Source: Bacillota bacterium (lineage in GTDB: Bacteria > Bacillota > Clostridia > Oscillospirales > Oscillospiraceae). From it: a stretch of 64,000 bases of DNA. The DNA lies in NCBI GenBank assembly GCA_023402075.1, contig JAEXCS010000002.1, forward strand, positions 53,695-117,694, in the 5' to 3' direction. The notes beneath the pieces were generated by a model. That model made no database searches and was not told the DNA's origin. It saw nothing but the letters and a program-made list of their open reading frames with translations. Numbering within the stretch: position 1 is the first letter of the stretch; the number at the start of each line of letters is the position of its first letter. Below are positions 1-7,550 of this stretch, in pieces. The translations under genes were made by a program, and so were the position numbers.

Positions 1-474
1 GAGGGGAAGGAAATCACTATTTACCGCCTGTTTGAGCGGGACATGTGCCTGTTTTCCGCCTCCTGCATCATGAAAAACATTCAGTTTGACATTGCTGTGG
101 AGGCGGAGAAGGACGCGGAGCTGTGGGTCATTCCCTCGGACGTCTACAAGCGGCTTTCCGACAGCTCTCTTGCCGTTGCGAATTACACCAACGAGTTGAT
201 GGCCGCCCGGTTTTCCGAGGTGATGTGGCTGGTAGAGCAAATCATGTGGAAGAGCTTTGACAAGCGCCTTGCGGAATTTCTTCTGTCGGAAAGCACGCTG
301 GACGGCGGCGACGTGCTGCGCATCACCCACGACAAAATTGCCGCGCATCTTGGTACAGCCCGGGAGGTCGTCACCCGCATGCTGCGGTATTTCCAGTCAG
401 AGGGTATGGTGTCCCTCTCGCGGGGCGCGGTAGAGCTGACGGATCGGGCGCGGCTTCAGGCTCTGGCGGGTTAA
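1..474 (+). CDS. Crp/Fnr family transcriptional regulator, C-terminal part (cut by window edge)
   Basis: The frame is open from base 1 to the TAA at 472-474, so the gene begins upstream of the window; about 157 residues are visible. The first half (YRLFERDMCLFSASCIM, then a stretch ending in WVIP) resembles the end of the cyclic-nucleotide-binding beta barrel of Crp/Fnr proteins. The second half is a winged helix: RITHDKIAAHLGTAREVVTR is a typical HTH_Crp recognition region, followed by a basic wing. Known for the family: a dimeric DNA-binding regulator answering a small ligand or redox signal. No Fnr-type cysteine cluster is visible in this part, so the signal is unknown. A strong hairpin separates it from the convergent ABC operon. 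Family is clear; target genes are not. Confidence 0.85.
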   Translation, partial: EGKEITIYRLFERDMCLFSASCIMKNIQFDIAVEAEKDAELWVIPSDVYKRLSDSSLAVANYTNELMAARFSEVMWLVEQIMWKSFDKRLAEFLLSESTLDGGDVLRITHDKIAAHLGTAREVVTRMLRYFQSEGMVSLSRGAVELTDRARLQALAG

Positions 475-482
475 ATCATCAA

Positions 483-528
483 AAAAGTCCGTGGCGGGGA
501 GCAAAAGCACTCCCTGCCACGGACTTTT
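483..528. terminator. Bidirectional intrinsic terminator
   Basis: An inverted repeat of 19 nt pairs 483-501 with 510-528 around an 8-nt loop, with one G:U-type position; it begins with an A run and ends with a T run. It lies between the convergent Crp/Fnr gene and the minus-strand ABC operon and can stop both. Confidence 0.9.
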
Positions 529-536
529 AACAGCAT

Positions 537-827
537 TTACTCGCCCAGATATTTCATAATCGCCTCGCCCATATAATGGGCGGTGCCGGTTCCATAGCTG
601 TCCAGCGTCTCTGCAAAACGGTCGTCCGCGCCGTACAGCTGCCCCATATTCTTAAGCTTTTCCCGGTCGCAGCCGCCGTGGTACGCGGCCATGTGGGCCT
701 GCCATTTCTCCACCAGCACCCGGGCTTCCGGGCAGCCGGGGTCATTTGCCGGAGCCAGATTCGCAAACGCCTGCGCCAGCTGGTCTGTTCCCGCTTGCTC
801 GCCGCTGGCGCCGATATAGTCTGCCAT
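537..827 (-). CDS. Stand-alone TipAS-like domain protein
   Basis: A 96-residue protein with the pattern of the TipAS antibiotic-recognition domain found at the C-terminus of MerR-type TipA regulators: a helix with VEKWQAHMAAYHGG, then MGQLYGADDRFAETLDSYG, ending in a helix with the pattern YMGEAIMKY. No MerR DNA-binding part is attached and none precedes it. The start is fixed by AGGAGG seven bases upstream; that site directly abuts the TGA of the preceding ABC ATPase, so translation is probably coupled. It is the last gene of the T-box-controlled operon. Known for the family: the domain wraps around peptide-type ligands. A role here in binding a peptide or aromatic ligand is inference. Confidence 0.7.
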   Translation of the reverse strand: MADYIGASGEQAGTDQLAQAFANLAPANDPGCPEARVLVEKWQAHMAAYHGGCDREKLKNMGQLYGADDRFAETLDSYGTGTAHYMGEAIMKYLGE

Positions 828-839
828 CGCGTGTCCTCC

Positions 840-1613
840 TCAGCTTCCGCACCCAGCGGAAATTTTGTTAAAAAGTGTCAGCAGCTCCTCCATAGAGGTC
901 TGCTCCTTCTCCGCTCCCGCCCGGTCCAGCACCGCCTGTCCCCGGTCCATCATCAGCAGCCGGTCGCCGTATTCTACAGCATAGCGCAGGTTGTGCGTCA
1001 CCATCATGGCGGTAAGCCGCTTCTCCCGCACGACTTTGTTTGTGAGAAGCATAATCACCTCGGCGGTTTTGGGGTCCAACGCCGCCGTGTGCTCGTCCAG
1101 AATCAAGAATCGCAGGGGCGTCATGGTGGCCATCAGCAGTGCCACCGCCTGCCGCTGCCCTCCGGAGAGGGACCCCATTTTCACATTCAGCTTATCTTCC
1201 AGCCCCAGGCCCAACCCTTCCAGCTCGGCACGGTACCAGTCCACACGCTTTTTGTTCACGCCCCGGCCAAAGCCGAAGGTCTTCCCCTTGTTGTCCGCAA
1301 GAGACAGGTTTTCCAGCATGGTCAGATTGGGGCACGTCCCCATGGACGGATTCTGATACACCCGGCCCATGGTGGCATAGCGCTGAAAGTCTTTCTTTCT
1401 GAGAATACTTTCGCCCCCCACCAGCACGTCTCCGCTCTCCACAGCGATGGACCCGCAGATAATGTTCAGCAAAGACGTTTTTCCGGAGCCGTTGCTGCCC
1501 ACGATGGACACAAACTGCCCCTCCTCCACGGAGAGGGAGAATTTGTCGAACAGGCATTGCTCCATCACAGAGCCGGGGTTGTAGATTTTCGTAACTTCCC
1601 GCACCTCAAGCAT
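840..1613 (-). CDS. ABC transporter ATP-binding protein, Trp/Tyr-type uptake system (copy 1)
   Basis: A 257-residue ABC ATPase that powers the adjacent permease. Walker A GSNGSGKT is at residues 39-46, the Q-loop lies near residue 87, the signature LSGGQRQ is at 149-155, Walker B ILDEH at 171-175 and the switch histidine in VTHN near 205. The LDEHTAALDP form is typical of the COG1101 branch that accompanies COG2984 binding proteins and COG4120 permeases (the TrpXYZ-like group). Its ATG at 1611-1613 overlaps the permease stop by 8 nt, which indicates coupled translation. It aligns with the second copy (4156-4950) without gaps through the first 180 residues. The substrate is inferred from the T-box specifier, not from the ATPase itself. 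Confidence 0.9.
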   Translation of the reverse strand: MLEVREVTKIYNPGSVMEQCLFDKFSLSVEEGQFVSIVGSNGSGKTSLLNIICGSIAVESGDVLVGGESILRKKDFQRYATMGRVYQNPSMGTCPNLTMLENLSLADNKGKTFGFGRGVNKKRVDWYRAELEGLGLGLEDKLNVKMGSLSGGQRQAVALLMATMTPLRFLILDEHTAALDPKTAEVIMLLTNKVVREKRLTAMMVTHNLRYAVEYGDRLLMMDRGQAVLDRAGAEKEQTSMEELLTLFNKISAGCGS

Positions 1614-2490
1614 GGATAATCTCCTCTCCCTTCCGGCCCGAAGCCACCAGCACCAGCAAAAACAGCACGGCGGTAATCAGCTTCATCATATTGGGGGGCA
1701 GACCAAGACTCAGCGCCATGGCAATGCACAGCTTATAGAGAACGCTGCCCACAATGACGGCAGTGGTTCCCTTTACAAAGCTGAGACGGCGAAACAGCGC
1801 CACGCCGATAATCACCGAGGCAAGGCCAAATACCACCTGCCCGGTGCCCATGGTGGCGGAAAAGCTGCGGGTTTCGTGGCACACCAGCGCACCGCCCAGC
1901 GCAACCAAAGCGTTTGACAGCACCAGCCCCTGAAGCTTCACATTGCCCTTGTCCTTGGCAAGAGAGGTGACGAGGGCCGCGTTGTCCCCCACCGCCCGGA
2001 GAAGCAAGCCTGCTTTGGTGGCAAAAAAACCGTCCATCAGCAGCTTCACGGCAAGAACGACCACAAGCGCCACAATCAGCTTACGGTACGTCAGGCTCAG
2101 TCCCCCCAGCAGCGCCATGGTGGGTCCTGCGGTAAAAATGGTATCCACGCTGCGCTCCACCGTCAGGTTAGAGCCTGCAATCTGCAAATTGATGGAAAAC
2201 AGGGCCGTCATGGTGATGATGCCCGCCAAAAGGTCGCGGACATGGAGCTTCACATGAATGAAGCCGGTAAACAGCCCCGCCAGCGCCCCCACCGCAAGCG
2301 CCGCCAGCAGCGTCAGGTACGGGTCAAAGCCTCGGGTCAGCAGCACGGCGGTGACTGCCGCCCCCAAAGGAAAGCTTCCGTCCACGCTCAGATCTGGGAA
2401 GTCCAGAATGGAATAGGTGATGTACACGCCGAATGAAATCAGCGCGTAAATCAGCCCTTGTATCAGGGTGCCCACAATCAGATCTGTCAT
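1606..2490 (-). CDS. ABC transporter permease, Trp/Tyr-type uptake system (copy 1)
   Basis: A 294-residue polytopic membrane protein of the COG4120 type, related in fold to branched-chain amino acid permeases (LivH-like). The motif YSILDFPDLSVDGSFPLG near residue 30 is diagnostic of this group. A longer frame opens at 2514, but a GGAGG site lies inside that extension, 6-10 nt before the ATG at 2488-2490, so the shorter start is chosen. The gene sits between the binding lipoprotein and the ATPase and overlaps the ATPase start by 8 nt. Expected role: the inner-membrane channel of an amino acid importer, with tryptophan or another aromatic the best guess. Confidence 0.88.
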   Translation of the reverse strand: MTDLIVGTLIQGLIYALISFGVYITYSILDFPDLSVDGSFPLGAAVTAVLLTRGFDPYLTLLAALAVGALAGLFTGFIHVKLHVRDLLAGIITMTALFSINLQIAGSNLTVERSVDTIFTAGPTMALLGGLSLTYRKLIVALVVVLAVKLLMDGFFATKAGLLLRAVGDNAALVTSLAKDKGNVKLQGLVLSNALVALGGALVCHETRSFSATMGTGQVVFGLASVIIGVALFRRLSFVKGTTAVIVGSVLYKLCIAMALSLGLPPNMMKLITAVLFLLVLVASGRKGEEIIHA

Positions 2491-2598
2491 GCACGGCCCC
2501 TCCTTTTCAAGCATTTTTATGTTGGGGATAAAACGCGCCGCGCGGTACTCCGCCGCTCTCGCGGCGAAGTACCGGCGCAGGGCTTTGCAAATTTAAAA

Positions 2599-3603
2599 TC
2601 AGGCGGCCGCGCCAGCCTCTACCGCGCTTTCGGCAATGTCCGCGGGAAGGGTAATGCCCATGCCGTCCAGCACATCGGAATTGACATAGTTGCTGTAAGA
2701 TGCAATGGTTTCAAAGGGGATGTCGGCACAGGTGGCCTCGCCCCGGATCACCTTGGCGGCCATCGCGCCGGTCTGGCGGCCCAGCTGCACATAGTCGATT
2801 CCGGCGGAAGCAACACAGCCCAGCTTCACCTGCTCAATTTCAGAGCCGTACACAGGCACGCCCGCCTCGTTGGTCTTGTCAAGAACAGCAGACAGCACAC
2901 CCACCACGTTGTTGTCGGTGAGGTTGGAGAAGCAGTCCACCTTGCGGGAGAGCAACGTGTCTGCGGCCTGCGTTACCTCCGCCTGCGCGGTGACGCCCAC
3001 GGCGTCAATGGTGAAGCCGTAGTCCCCGGCCTTGGCCTCATACTCGGCGACAGCAGACACGGAGTTTGGCTCGCTGGTGGTGTACAGAATGCCGATGGTC
3101 TTGGCATCGGGCTGCAAGGCCCGAATCAGCTGAAGCTGTGCGTCCACCGGCAGTGCGTCGGAAGTGCCGGTGACGTTGCCGGAGGCAAGGCCGGCGGCGG
3201 CAGGGTCGGTGACGGCCACGAATACCACGGGAATATCCTTCTCCTCGGCGGCGGCGTAACAGGCCATGGCGGAGGGCGTGGCCACGCCCACCATCATATC
3301 CACGTTGTCGGCGGAAAACTTTCCGGCAATCTGTGTATTCACGTTGTCGTCAAACCCGCCGTTCTGATAGTCCACGGTGTAGTCCACGTTTTCCACAAGA
3401 CCAGCCTCGGTCAGGCCCTGAAGAAAGCCCTCCCGGCAGTTGTCCAGTGAGGCGTGCTGCCCGTATTGCAGCAGGCCGATTTTAAAAGGCTCCTTGGCGG
3501 GGGCGGAGGAGCCGGCTGCGGAGGAAGAAGCGCCGTTGTTGCCGCAAGCGGCAAGGCTCAGCGTCATAGCGGCAGCAAGGGCAAATGTCAAAAACTTTTT
3601 CAT
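2599..3603 (-). CDS. ABC transporter substrate-binding lipoprotein, Trp/Tyr-type (copy 1)
   Basis: A 334-residue lipoprotein. The N-terminus (MKKFLTFALAAAMTLSLAACG) is a lipoprotein signal peptide with the lipobox LAAC. The mature part has the ABC_sub_bind (PF04392, COG2984) pattern: GLLQYGQHASLDNCREGF at the start, then a GTSDALPV hinge and a GILYTTSEPNS motif in the middle. An upstream in-frame TTG at 3618 would add five residues, but GGAG lies nine bases before the ATG at 3603. It is the first gene after the T-box leader. Members of this family bind tryptophan or tyrosine in characterised relatives. The copy at 6056-7060 has exactly the same predicted length. Confidence 0.9.
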   Translation of the reverse strand: MKKFLTFALAAAMTLSLAACGNNGASSSAAGSSAPAKEPFKIGLLQYGQHASLDNCREGFLQGLTEAGLVENVDYTVDYQNGGFDDNVNTQIAGKFSADNVDMMVGVATPSAMACYAAAEEKDIPVVFVAVTDPAAAGLASGNVTGTSDALPVDAQLQLIRALQPDAKTIGILYTTSEPNSVSAVAEYEAKAGDYGFTIDAVGVTAQAEVTQAADTLLSRKVDCFSNLTDNNVVGVLSAVLDKTNEAGVPVYGSEIEQVKLGCVASAGIDYVQLGRQTGAMAAKVIRGEATCADIPFETIASYSNYVNSDVLDGMGITLPADIAESAVEAGAAA

Positions 3604-3731
3604 CGTTTCATTCTCCAATCTGTTTTATAAAAATTCAAGGCTTGTGCAAAGGGTTCTTGGGGACGGCTTTCAAGCTGCGCCATCGGCGCCATCGTTTTTC
3701 ACGCATACGGTTCCCTCCCTCGAAATATAAC

Positions 3732-3767
3732 AAAAAAGCCCTGCCCCAATCTTTATTGGGACAAGAC
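3732..3767 (-). terminator. T-box expression-platform terminator
   Basis: On the minus strand a 13-bp stem (3755-3767 with 3738-3750, loop of 4) is followed by a run of six T. It lies just after the T-box sequence and about 130 bases before the first gene, as expected for the terminator of a transcriptional T-box switch. Confidence 0.9.
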
Positions 3768-4004
3768 TTTCATCCTGCGGTACCACCCAAGTTGACGCAA
3801 AGCGCCCGCTCGTTTCACGTACTCTCATACGCGCCGTGTGGATAACGGGTACGGTTCCCGTCGGTCGCTACTCGCTCTCGTTTTCGCTCCGCCCTCGGCA
3901 GTCCATTCAGCTGGGGTTCCCTGCCGCGATCTCACCATCCGCGACTCTCTTAAAAGGCTGGCCCTCTGGCTTACTTCTCTGCCTCACAGGTTTATGATTG
4001 ATTG
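3732..4004 (-). promoter_or_regulatory. T-box riboswitch, tryptophan (UGG) specifier
   Basis: The minus strand carries all landmarks of a T-box leader. The T-box core TGGGTGGTACCGC is at 3777-3789. Stem I is closed by GGCAG/CTGCC and carries an AGAGAAGTA-like S-turn and the conserved AGAGAG...CGGATGGTGAGA distal region. The specifier loop reads GAATGGAC at 3901-3908, placing UGG (3903-3905) directly before the CTGCC strand of the basal helix. An antiterminator/terminator pair follows. Known mechanism: uncharged tRNA pairs with the specifier and with UGGN, stabilises the antiterminator and allows read-through. UGG means tRNA-Trp, so the downstream ABC operon (and the TipAS gene) should be induced by tryptophan starvation. 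Confidence 0.93.
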
Positions 4005-4010
4005 TTTTGC

Positions 4011-4039
4011 ATTATATGCGGGTCTTCGGCGTTTGTCAA
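4011..4039 (-). promoter_or_regulatory. Consensus sigma-A promoter of the T-box operon
   Basis: TTGACA at 4034-4039 and TATAAT at 4011-4016 on the minus strand, separated by exactly 17 bases: a perfect match to the vegetative consensus. The expected start is near 4004, just before stem I of the T-box. Such a strong promoter suits a gene set controlled mainly by attenuation. Confidence 0.93.
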
Positions 4040-4155
4040 TCGTCATTTTTTACAAAGCATGGGGAGTGGCAAATTCGCACCCTGTAAAAAGAGACTTTTC
4101 TTTCTTTACTTTTTCCCGGGCAGAGCAAAACTGCCCCGCCCGGAAAGCAATTGCA

Positions 4156-4950
4156 TCAGGAGAGTAGAACCTGATCCGACTCCTCCTGCACCCCGGCAAC
4201 CTCCGCAAATTTTTGCAGCAGGTCCGCCTTGGTGAGCTTTTTCTTTTCCTCGCCGGAGATATCCAGAATAATGCGGCCCGCGTTCATCATGATGAGCCGG
4301 TTTCCATGGCTGATGGCATCCTTCATGTTGTGGGTAATCATCAGGGCTGTCAGTCCGTTTTCCTGCACAATGCGGTCAGACAGCTCCAGCACCTTTGCCG
4401 CCGTGGCGGGGTCCAGCGCCGCCGTGTGTTCGTCCAGCAGCAGCAGCTTCGGCTTTTGCAGCGCGGCCATCAGCAGCGTCAATGCCTGGCGCTGCCCGCC
4501 GGACAGAAGACTCACCTTCACGGTCATCCGGTCCTCCAGACCAAGGCCCAGAATTTCCAGCCGCTCCCGATAAAACGCCCGCTCCTTTTTCGTCACGCCC
4601 CATTTAAGGCCCCGCTTCTGCCCCCGGCGATAGGCAAGCGCCAAATTTTCCTCAATTTGCATATTGGGGGCGGTTCCCATCATGGGGTCTTGAAACACCC
4701 GTCCGATGAAGGGCGCGCGGCGGAATTCCGGCAGGCCGGTGACATCTGTCCCGTCGATAAGGATGCTGCCCCCGTCCACAGGCCAGACCCCCGCCACCGC
4801 GTTGAGCATGGTGGACTTTCCCGCTCCGTTGCCGCCGATCACCGTGACAAAATCCCCCTCGCCAAGGTGGAGGTCAAGGCCTTGAAGGGCCTTTTTTTCG
4901 TTAATGGTGCCGGGATTAAAGGTCTTGGAGATATGATTGATGTCAAGCAT
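4156..4950 (-). CDS. ABC transporter ATP-binding protein, Trp/Tyr-type uptake system (copy 2)
   Basis: A 264-residue ATPase, paralogue of 840-1613. Walker A GGNGAGKS at residues 39-46, signature LSGGQRQ at 149-155 and Walker B LLDEH at 171-175, the same residue numbers as in copy 1. The H-loop is ITHNMKDA. AAGGAGG precedes the ATG. Its start overlaps the permease stop by 8 nt, the same overlap as in copy 1, which supports origin of the two operons by duplication of a whole cassette. It is the last gene of the leader-peptide operon. Substrate is probably an aromatic amino acid or relative, by family. Confidence 0.9.
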   Translation of the reverse strand: MLDINHISKTFNPGTINEKKALQGLDLHLGEGDFVTVIGGNGAGKSTMLNAVAGVWPVDGGSILIDGTDVTGLPEFRRAPFIGRVFQDPMMGTAPNMQIEENLALAYRRGQKRGLKWGVTKKERAFYRERLEILGLGLEDRMTVKVSLLSGGQRQALTLLMAALQKPKLLLLDEHTAALDPATAAKVLELSDRIVQENGLTALMITHNMKDAISHGNRLIMMNAGRIILDISGEEKKKLTKADLLQKFAEVAGVQEESDQVLLS

Positions 4951-5917
4951 GTTTGCTTTCCTCCTTCTCCGCGGCTCTTCCCCGGCGGCCCGCCAGCTTG
5001 AAAGAGCTTTTGGCCTGCGCCTGCAAATAAGGCACCGCCAAAAACACCGCCACGATGATCGCCGTGAAAAGCTTCAAATCGTTGGAATTCAGCTTCAGCC
5101 ACAAAATTAGAGTCATCACCGCGTAGTACAGCACGCCCCCCGCGATAATAAAGCCCAGCCGCACGCCGAAACTCGCTCCCTTGCGGAAAATGGCGGCGCA
5201 AACCACCTCGCCGATAATCACGGCGGCAAGGCCGATCACAATGGCGCCCCGGCCCATATTTACGTCTGCAAAGCCCTGATACTGGGTCATCAGACCCCCG
5301 GCCAGAGCCACCAGTCCATTGGACAGGCCAAGGCCCAGAACCTTCATGGAATCAATGTTGATGCCAAGGGCGCGGCTCATGGCGGGGTTGGAGCCGGTGG
5401 CGCGGACGGCGCTGCCCTGCTCCGTGCCAAAATACCAGTACAGCACCGCCACAAGCACCGCCGCAATGGCCAGCCCCGTCAAAATCGCGGGCGGCACATG
5501 GCGGGAGGTAATAAAAACGGGGAACTTATCGGGATTTACGGACTTGTTAGCCGCCATCCCCATAATGTGCAGGTTAATAGAGTACAATGCAAACTGGGTC
5601 AGGATTCCCGCCAGAATGGCCGGAATACCAAACCGTGTGTGAAGCAGTCCGGTGCAAAGCCCCGCCAGCATCCCGGCGAGAATCGCAGCCAGCACCGCCG
5701 CCCAGGCGGGCCAGCCCCCCAGAATCAGCATGGCAGTCACCGCGCCTCCGGTGGTGAAAGAACCGTCCACCGTCAAATCGGCGATGTCCAGCAAACGAAA
5801 GGTAATGTAAACGCCCAGCGCCATCACGCCCCAGACAATTCCCTGCGCCACGCCGCCGGGCAGGCTTTTCAACAAATTGACCGGGTCCAGCGAGGCAAAA
5901 TATGCCGCGAGTTCCAT
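4943..5917 (-). CDS. ABC transporter permease, Trp/Tyr-type uptake system (copy 2)
   Basis: A 324-residue polytopic membrane protein of the COG4120 type with the motif FRLLDIADLTVDGSFTTG near residue 40, which parallels the motif in copy 1. It is about 30 residues longer than copy 1, partly from an N-terminal segment (LDPVNLLKSLPGGVAQGI) and a basic C-terminal tail (AGRRGRAAEKEE). The start is supported by GAGGAG shortly before the ATG. It lies between the binding protein (6056-7060) and the ATPase. Confidence 0.88.
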   Translation of the reverse strand: MELAAYFASLDPVNLLKSLPGGVAQGIVWGVMALGVYITFRLLDIADLTVDGSFTTGGAVTAMLILGGWPAWAAVLAAILAGMLAGLCTGLLHTRFGIPAILAGILTQFALYSINLHIMGMAANKSVNPDKFPVFITSRHVPPAILTGLAIAAVLVAVLYWYFGTEQGSAVRATGSNPAMSRALGINIDSMKVLGLGLSNGLVALAGGLMTQYQGFADVNMGRGAIVIGLAAVIIGEVVCAAIFRKGASFGVRLGFIIAGGVLYYAVMTLILWLKLNSNDLKLFTAIIVAVFLAVPYLQAQAKSSFKLAGRRGRAAEKEESKHA

Positions 5918-6055
5918 GGTTTTCTCCTCTTTTCAGTTATTTTCCTCGGCAGCAGGGGAATGGGGCGTCGACACCCCATTCCTCCGCTGTCGATTCCCCG
6001 CCCGGGGACAAAGGCCCTTGCCCCGGGCGGAAAAATCGGCAGATGCAGGACTTTT

Positions 6056-7060
6056 TTAGCCCTCGATGGCAGTATATCCGTCGGGGATGGTAATACCCAG
6101 CGCCGCCGCCCGGTCCGCGTCATACTTCTTCACGGGGCTGGGATAATACTCGACGGGCATGGCGGAAATATCGCTCTCGCCGGTAAGAATCTTCACGGCC
6201 ATCTCACCGGTGGTGCGGCCCAGTTCGTAGTAGTCGATGGAGAGGGTGGCAATCCCGCAGCCCTTGCAGATGCCTTCCTCGCCGGCAATGATGGGCACGC
6301 CCGCAGGCTGAGCCACGTTGTTGATGGCCTCGGTGCAGCTTGCGGCAGTGTTGTCCGTGGGGATGTACAGCACGTCACTTTCGTTGCAGGCAGTGGTGGT
6401 AACGGCGGCCACGTCGTTGGAGTCCGCAAAGGTATAGGTGTTCACGGTGAGGCCTGCTTTCTCAAGCTCTGCCTTCACCACCTCAGCCTGATAGACGGAG
6501 TTCGGCTCGCCGGAGCAGTACAGAATACCGACGGTTTTGGCATCCGGCACCAGCTCGGTGACCATGGCGGCCTGCTGGTCCAGCGGGGGCAGGTCGGAGG
6601 TGCCGGAGATGTTGCCGCCTACGGTTCCGTTAAAATTATCAATGCTCAGGGCCACGCCGTACTCGGTAACAGAGGTCCCCAAAATGGGAATTTCGCTGGT
6701 GGCAGAAGCCGCCGCCTGAAGGGCAGGCGTTGCGTTTGCCATAATCAGGTCTACGTTGGAGGAAACCATCTGGGTGGCCATGGTGGAGCAGGTGGCAGAG
6801 TCGTTGGCGGCGTTCTGCACGTCAATCGTTACCTGATCGCCCAGCTTCTCCTTCAAAACGTCCTGAAACCCCTGGGTGGCGGCATCCAGCGCGGGGTGCT
6901 GCACCAACTGAATCACGCCCACCTGATAGACCTTTTCCCCGCCCGACGCGGCGGCCGATCCGGATGCAGACCCGGACGCGGCAGGAGCGGTCTGCCCGCA
7001 GGCGGCCAAACCCAGCGCCATAGCGCAGGCCAGTGCAAGGGAAAGCAGCTTCTTTTTCAT
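6056..7060 (-). CDS. ABC transporter substrate-binding lipoprotein, Trp/Tyr-type (copy 2)
   Basis: A 334-residue lipoprotein with signal peptide and lipobox LAAC (MKKKLLSLALACAMALGLAACG), a short Ser/Ala/Gly linker, then the COG2984 binding fold: GVIQLVQHPALDAATQGF, a GTSDLPPLD hinge motif and GILYCSGEPNS. It is collinear with copy 1 but clearly diverged, so ligand preference may differ. It is the first structural gene after the leader peptide and attenuator, preceded by GAAAGGAAG. Confidence 0.9.
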   Translation of the reverse strand: MKKKLLSLALACAMALGLAACGQTAPAASGSASGSAAASGGEKVYQVGVIQLVQHPALDAATQGFQDVLKEKLGDQVTIDVQNAANDSATCSTMATQMVSSNVDLIMANATPALQAAASATSEIPILGTSVTEYGVALSIDNFNGTVGGNISGTSDLPPLDQQAAMVTELVPDAKTVGILYCSGEPNSVYQAEVVKAELEKAGLTVNTYTFADSNDVAAVTTTACNESDVLYIPTDNTAASCTEAINNVAQPAGVPIIAGEEGICKGCGIATLSIDYYELGRTTGEMAVKILTGESDISAMPVEYYPSPVKKYDADRAAALGITIPDGYTAIEG

Positions 7061-7124
7061 ACGAAATACTTCCTTTCATCTCAAAACAAATCGGTTTGAA
7101 GTCTGAATCAGACCCCAAAGCTAT

Positions 7125-7154
7125 AAAAAACGACCCCGTCCAAAGGACGGAGCC
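7125..7154 (-). terminator. Attenuator terminator downstream of the leader peptide
   Basis: On the minus strand a 10-bp stem (7145-7154 with 7132-7141, 3-nt loop) is followed by six T. It lies 31 nt after the leader peptide stop and about 65 nt before the binding-protein gene. The 5' arm can alternatively pair with bases 7220-7225 inside the leader reading frame, giving a candidate antiterminator. Confidence 0.85.
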
Positions 7155-7185
7155 GCCTTCCATACAAAAAGCAAAACTCGGTCTT

Positions 7186-7284
7186 TCAGGCGTTCTCCCA
7201 CTTTAAAGCAGTGCAATAACGGCCCGCAAAGCGAACCTTGGTAAAGTAGCGGAAAGAAACGCAGTCAATCAAATTTTTGTTCAT
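7186..7284 (-). CDS. Leader peptide, 32 codons, of the second ABC operon
   Basis: A short frame starts with ATG at 7282-7284, nine bases after AGGAG, and ends with TGA at 7186-7188. It encodes 32 residues, beginning MNKNLIDCVSFRYFTKVRF and ending ALKWENA. Aromatic codons are frequent: Phe 11, 14 and 19, Tyr 13 and 23, and a single Trp at 29, four codons before the stop. It lies between a good promoter and an intrinsic terminator, the arrangement of ribosome-mediated attenuation. Stalling at the late Trp codon, or at the aromatic-rich stretch, could change folding of the downstream RNA. A free-standing function for the peptide cannot be excluded. I recognise no named family. Confidence 0.7.
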   Translation of the reverse strand: MNKNLIDCVSFRYFTKVRFAGRYCTALKWENA

Positions 7285-7336
7285 GGGGCAGCGCTCCTTT
7301 CTTTCATCCGTCAATTCAGACTCAAATTTCTTTTAC

Positions 7337-7365
7337 AGTATATAGCTTTAAATAGCTAAATTCAA
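7337..7365 (-). promoter_or_regulatory. Promoter of the leader-peptide ABC operon
   Basis: TTGAAT at 7360-7365 and TATACT at 7337-7342 on the minus strand with a 17-base spacer. It lies about 50 bases before the leader peptide start codon, in an AT-rich stretch between divergent operons. Confidence 0.75.
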
Positions 7366-7448
7366 TTGTCATTTTATATAAAATCGACTGAATAATTTTT
7401 TCTTATTTTCACAAATTTAAAAAAACGTGCAGAAATCCGCACTGTTCG

Positions 7449-7477
7449 TTGACAATCGTGCCGGAATGCGATATAAA
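7449..7477 (+). promoter_or_regulatory. Promoter of pyrG
   Basis: TTGACA at 7449-7454 and TATAAA at 7472-7477 with a 17-base spacer. Transcription should begin near 7484, leaving a leader of almost 200 nt before pyrG that holds a terminator-like hairpin. Confidence 0.85.
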
Positions 7478-7550
7478 TATAAAGTGTTTTTTATAGCGTG
7501 CCCCGGAGGGAAAACGCGTATGAAGCCACCCTGAAAATCAAAGACCGAAG

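Noticed and set aside
3604..3618. TTG start adding five residues to the first binding lipoprotein
   Set aside because: It would place extra acidic residues before the signal peptide and ignores the GGAG properly spaced to ATG 3603.
4100..4155. Terminator between the second ABC ATPase and the T-box promoter
   Set aside because: A GGGCAG/CTGCCC stem exists but is followed by GGGAAAAAG on the minus strand rather than a T run, so some read-through into the T-box leader is possible.
4213..5001. 262-codon plus-strand frame opposite the second ABC ATPase
   Set aside because: Antisense shadow; no family pattern and no initiation signal, while the minus strand encodes a complete ATPase.
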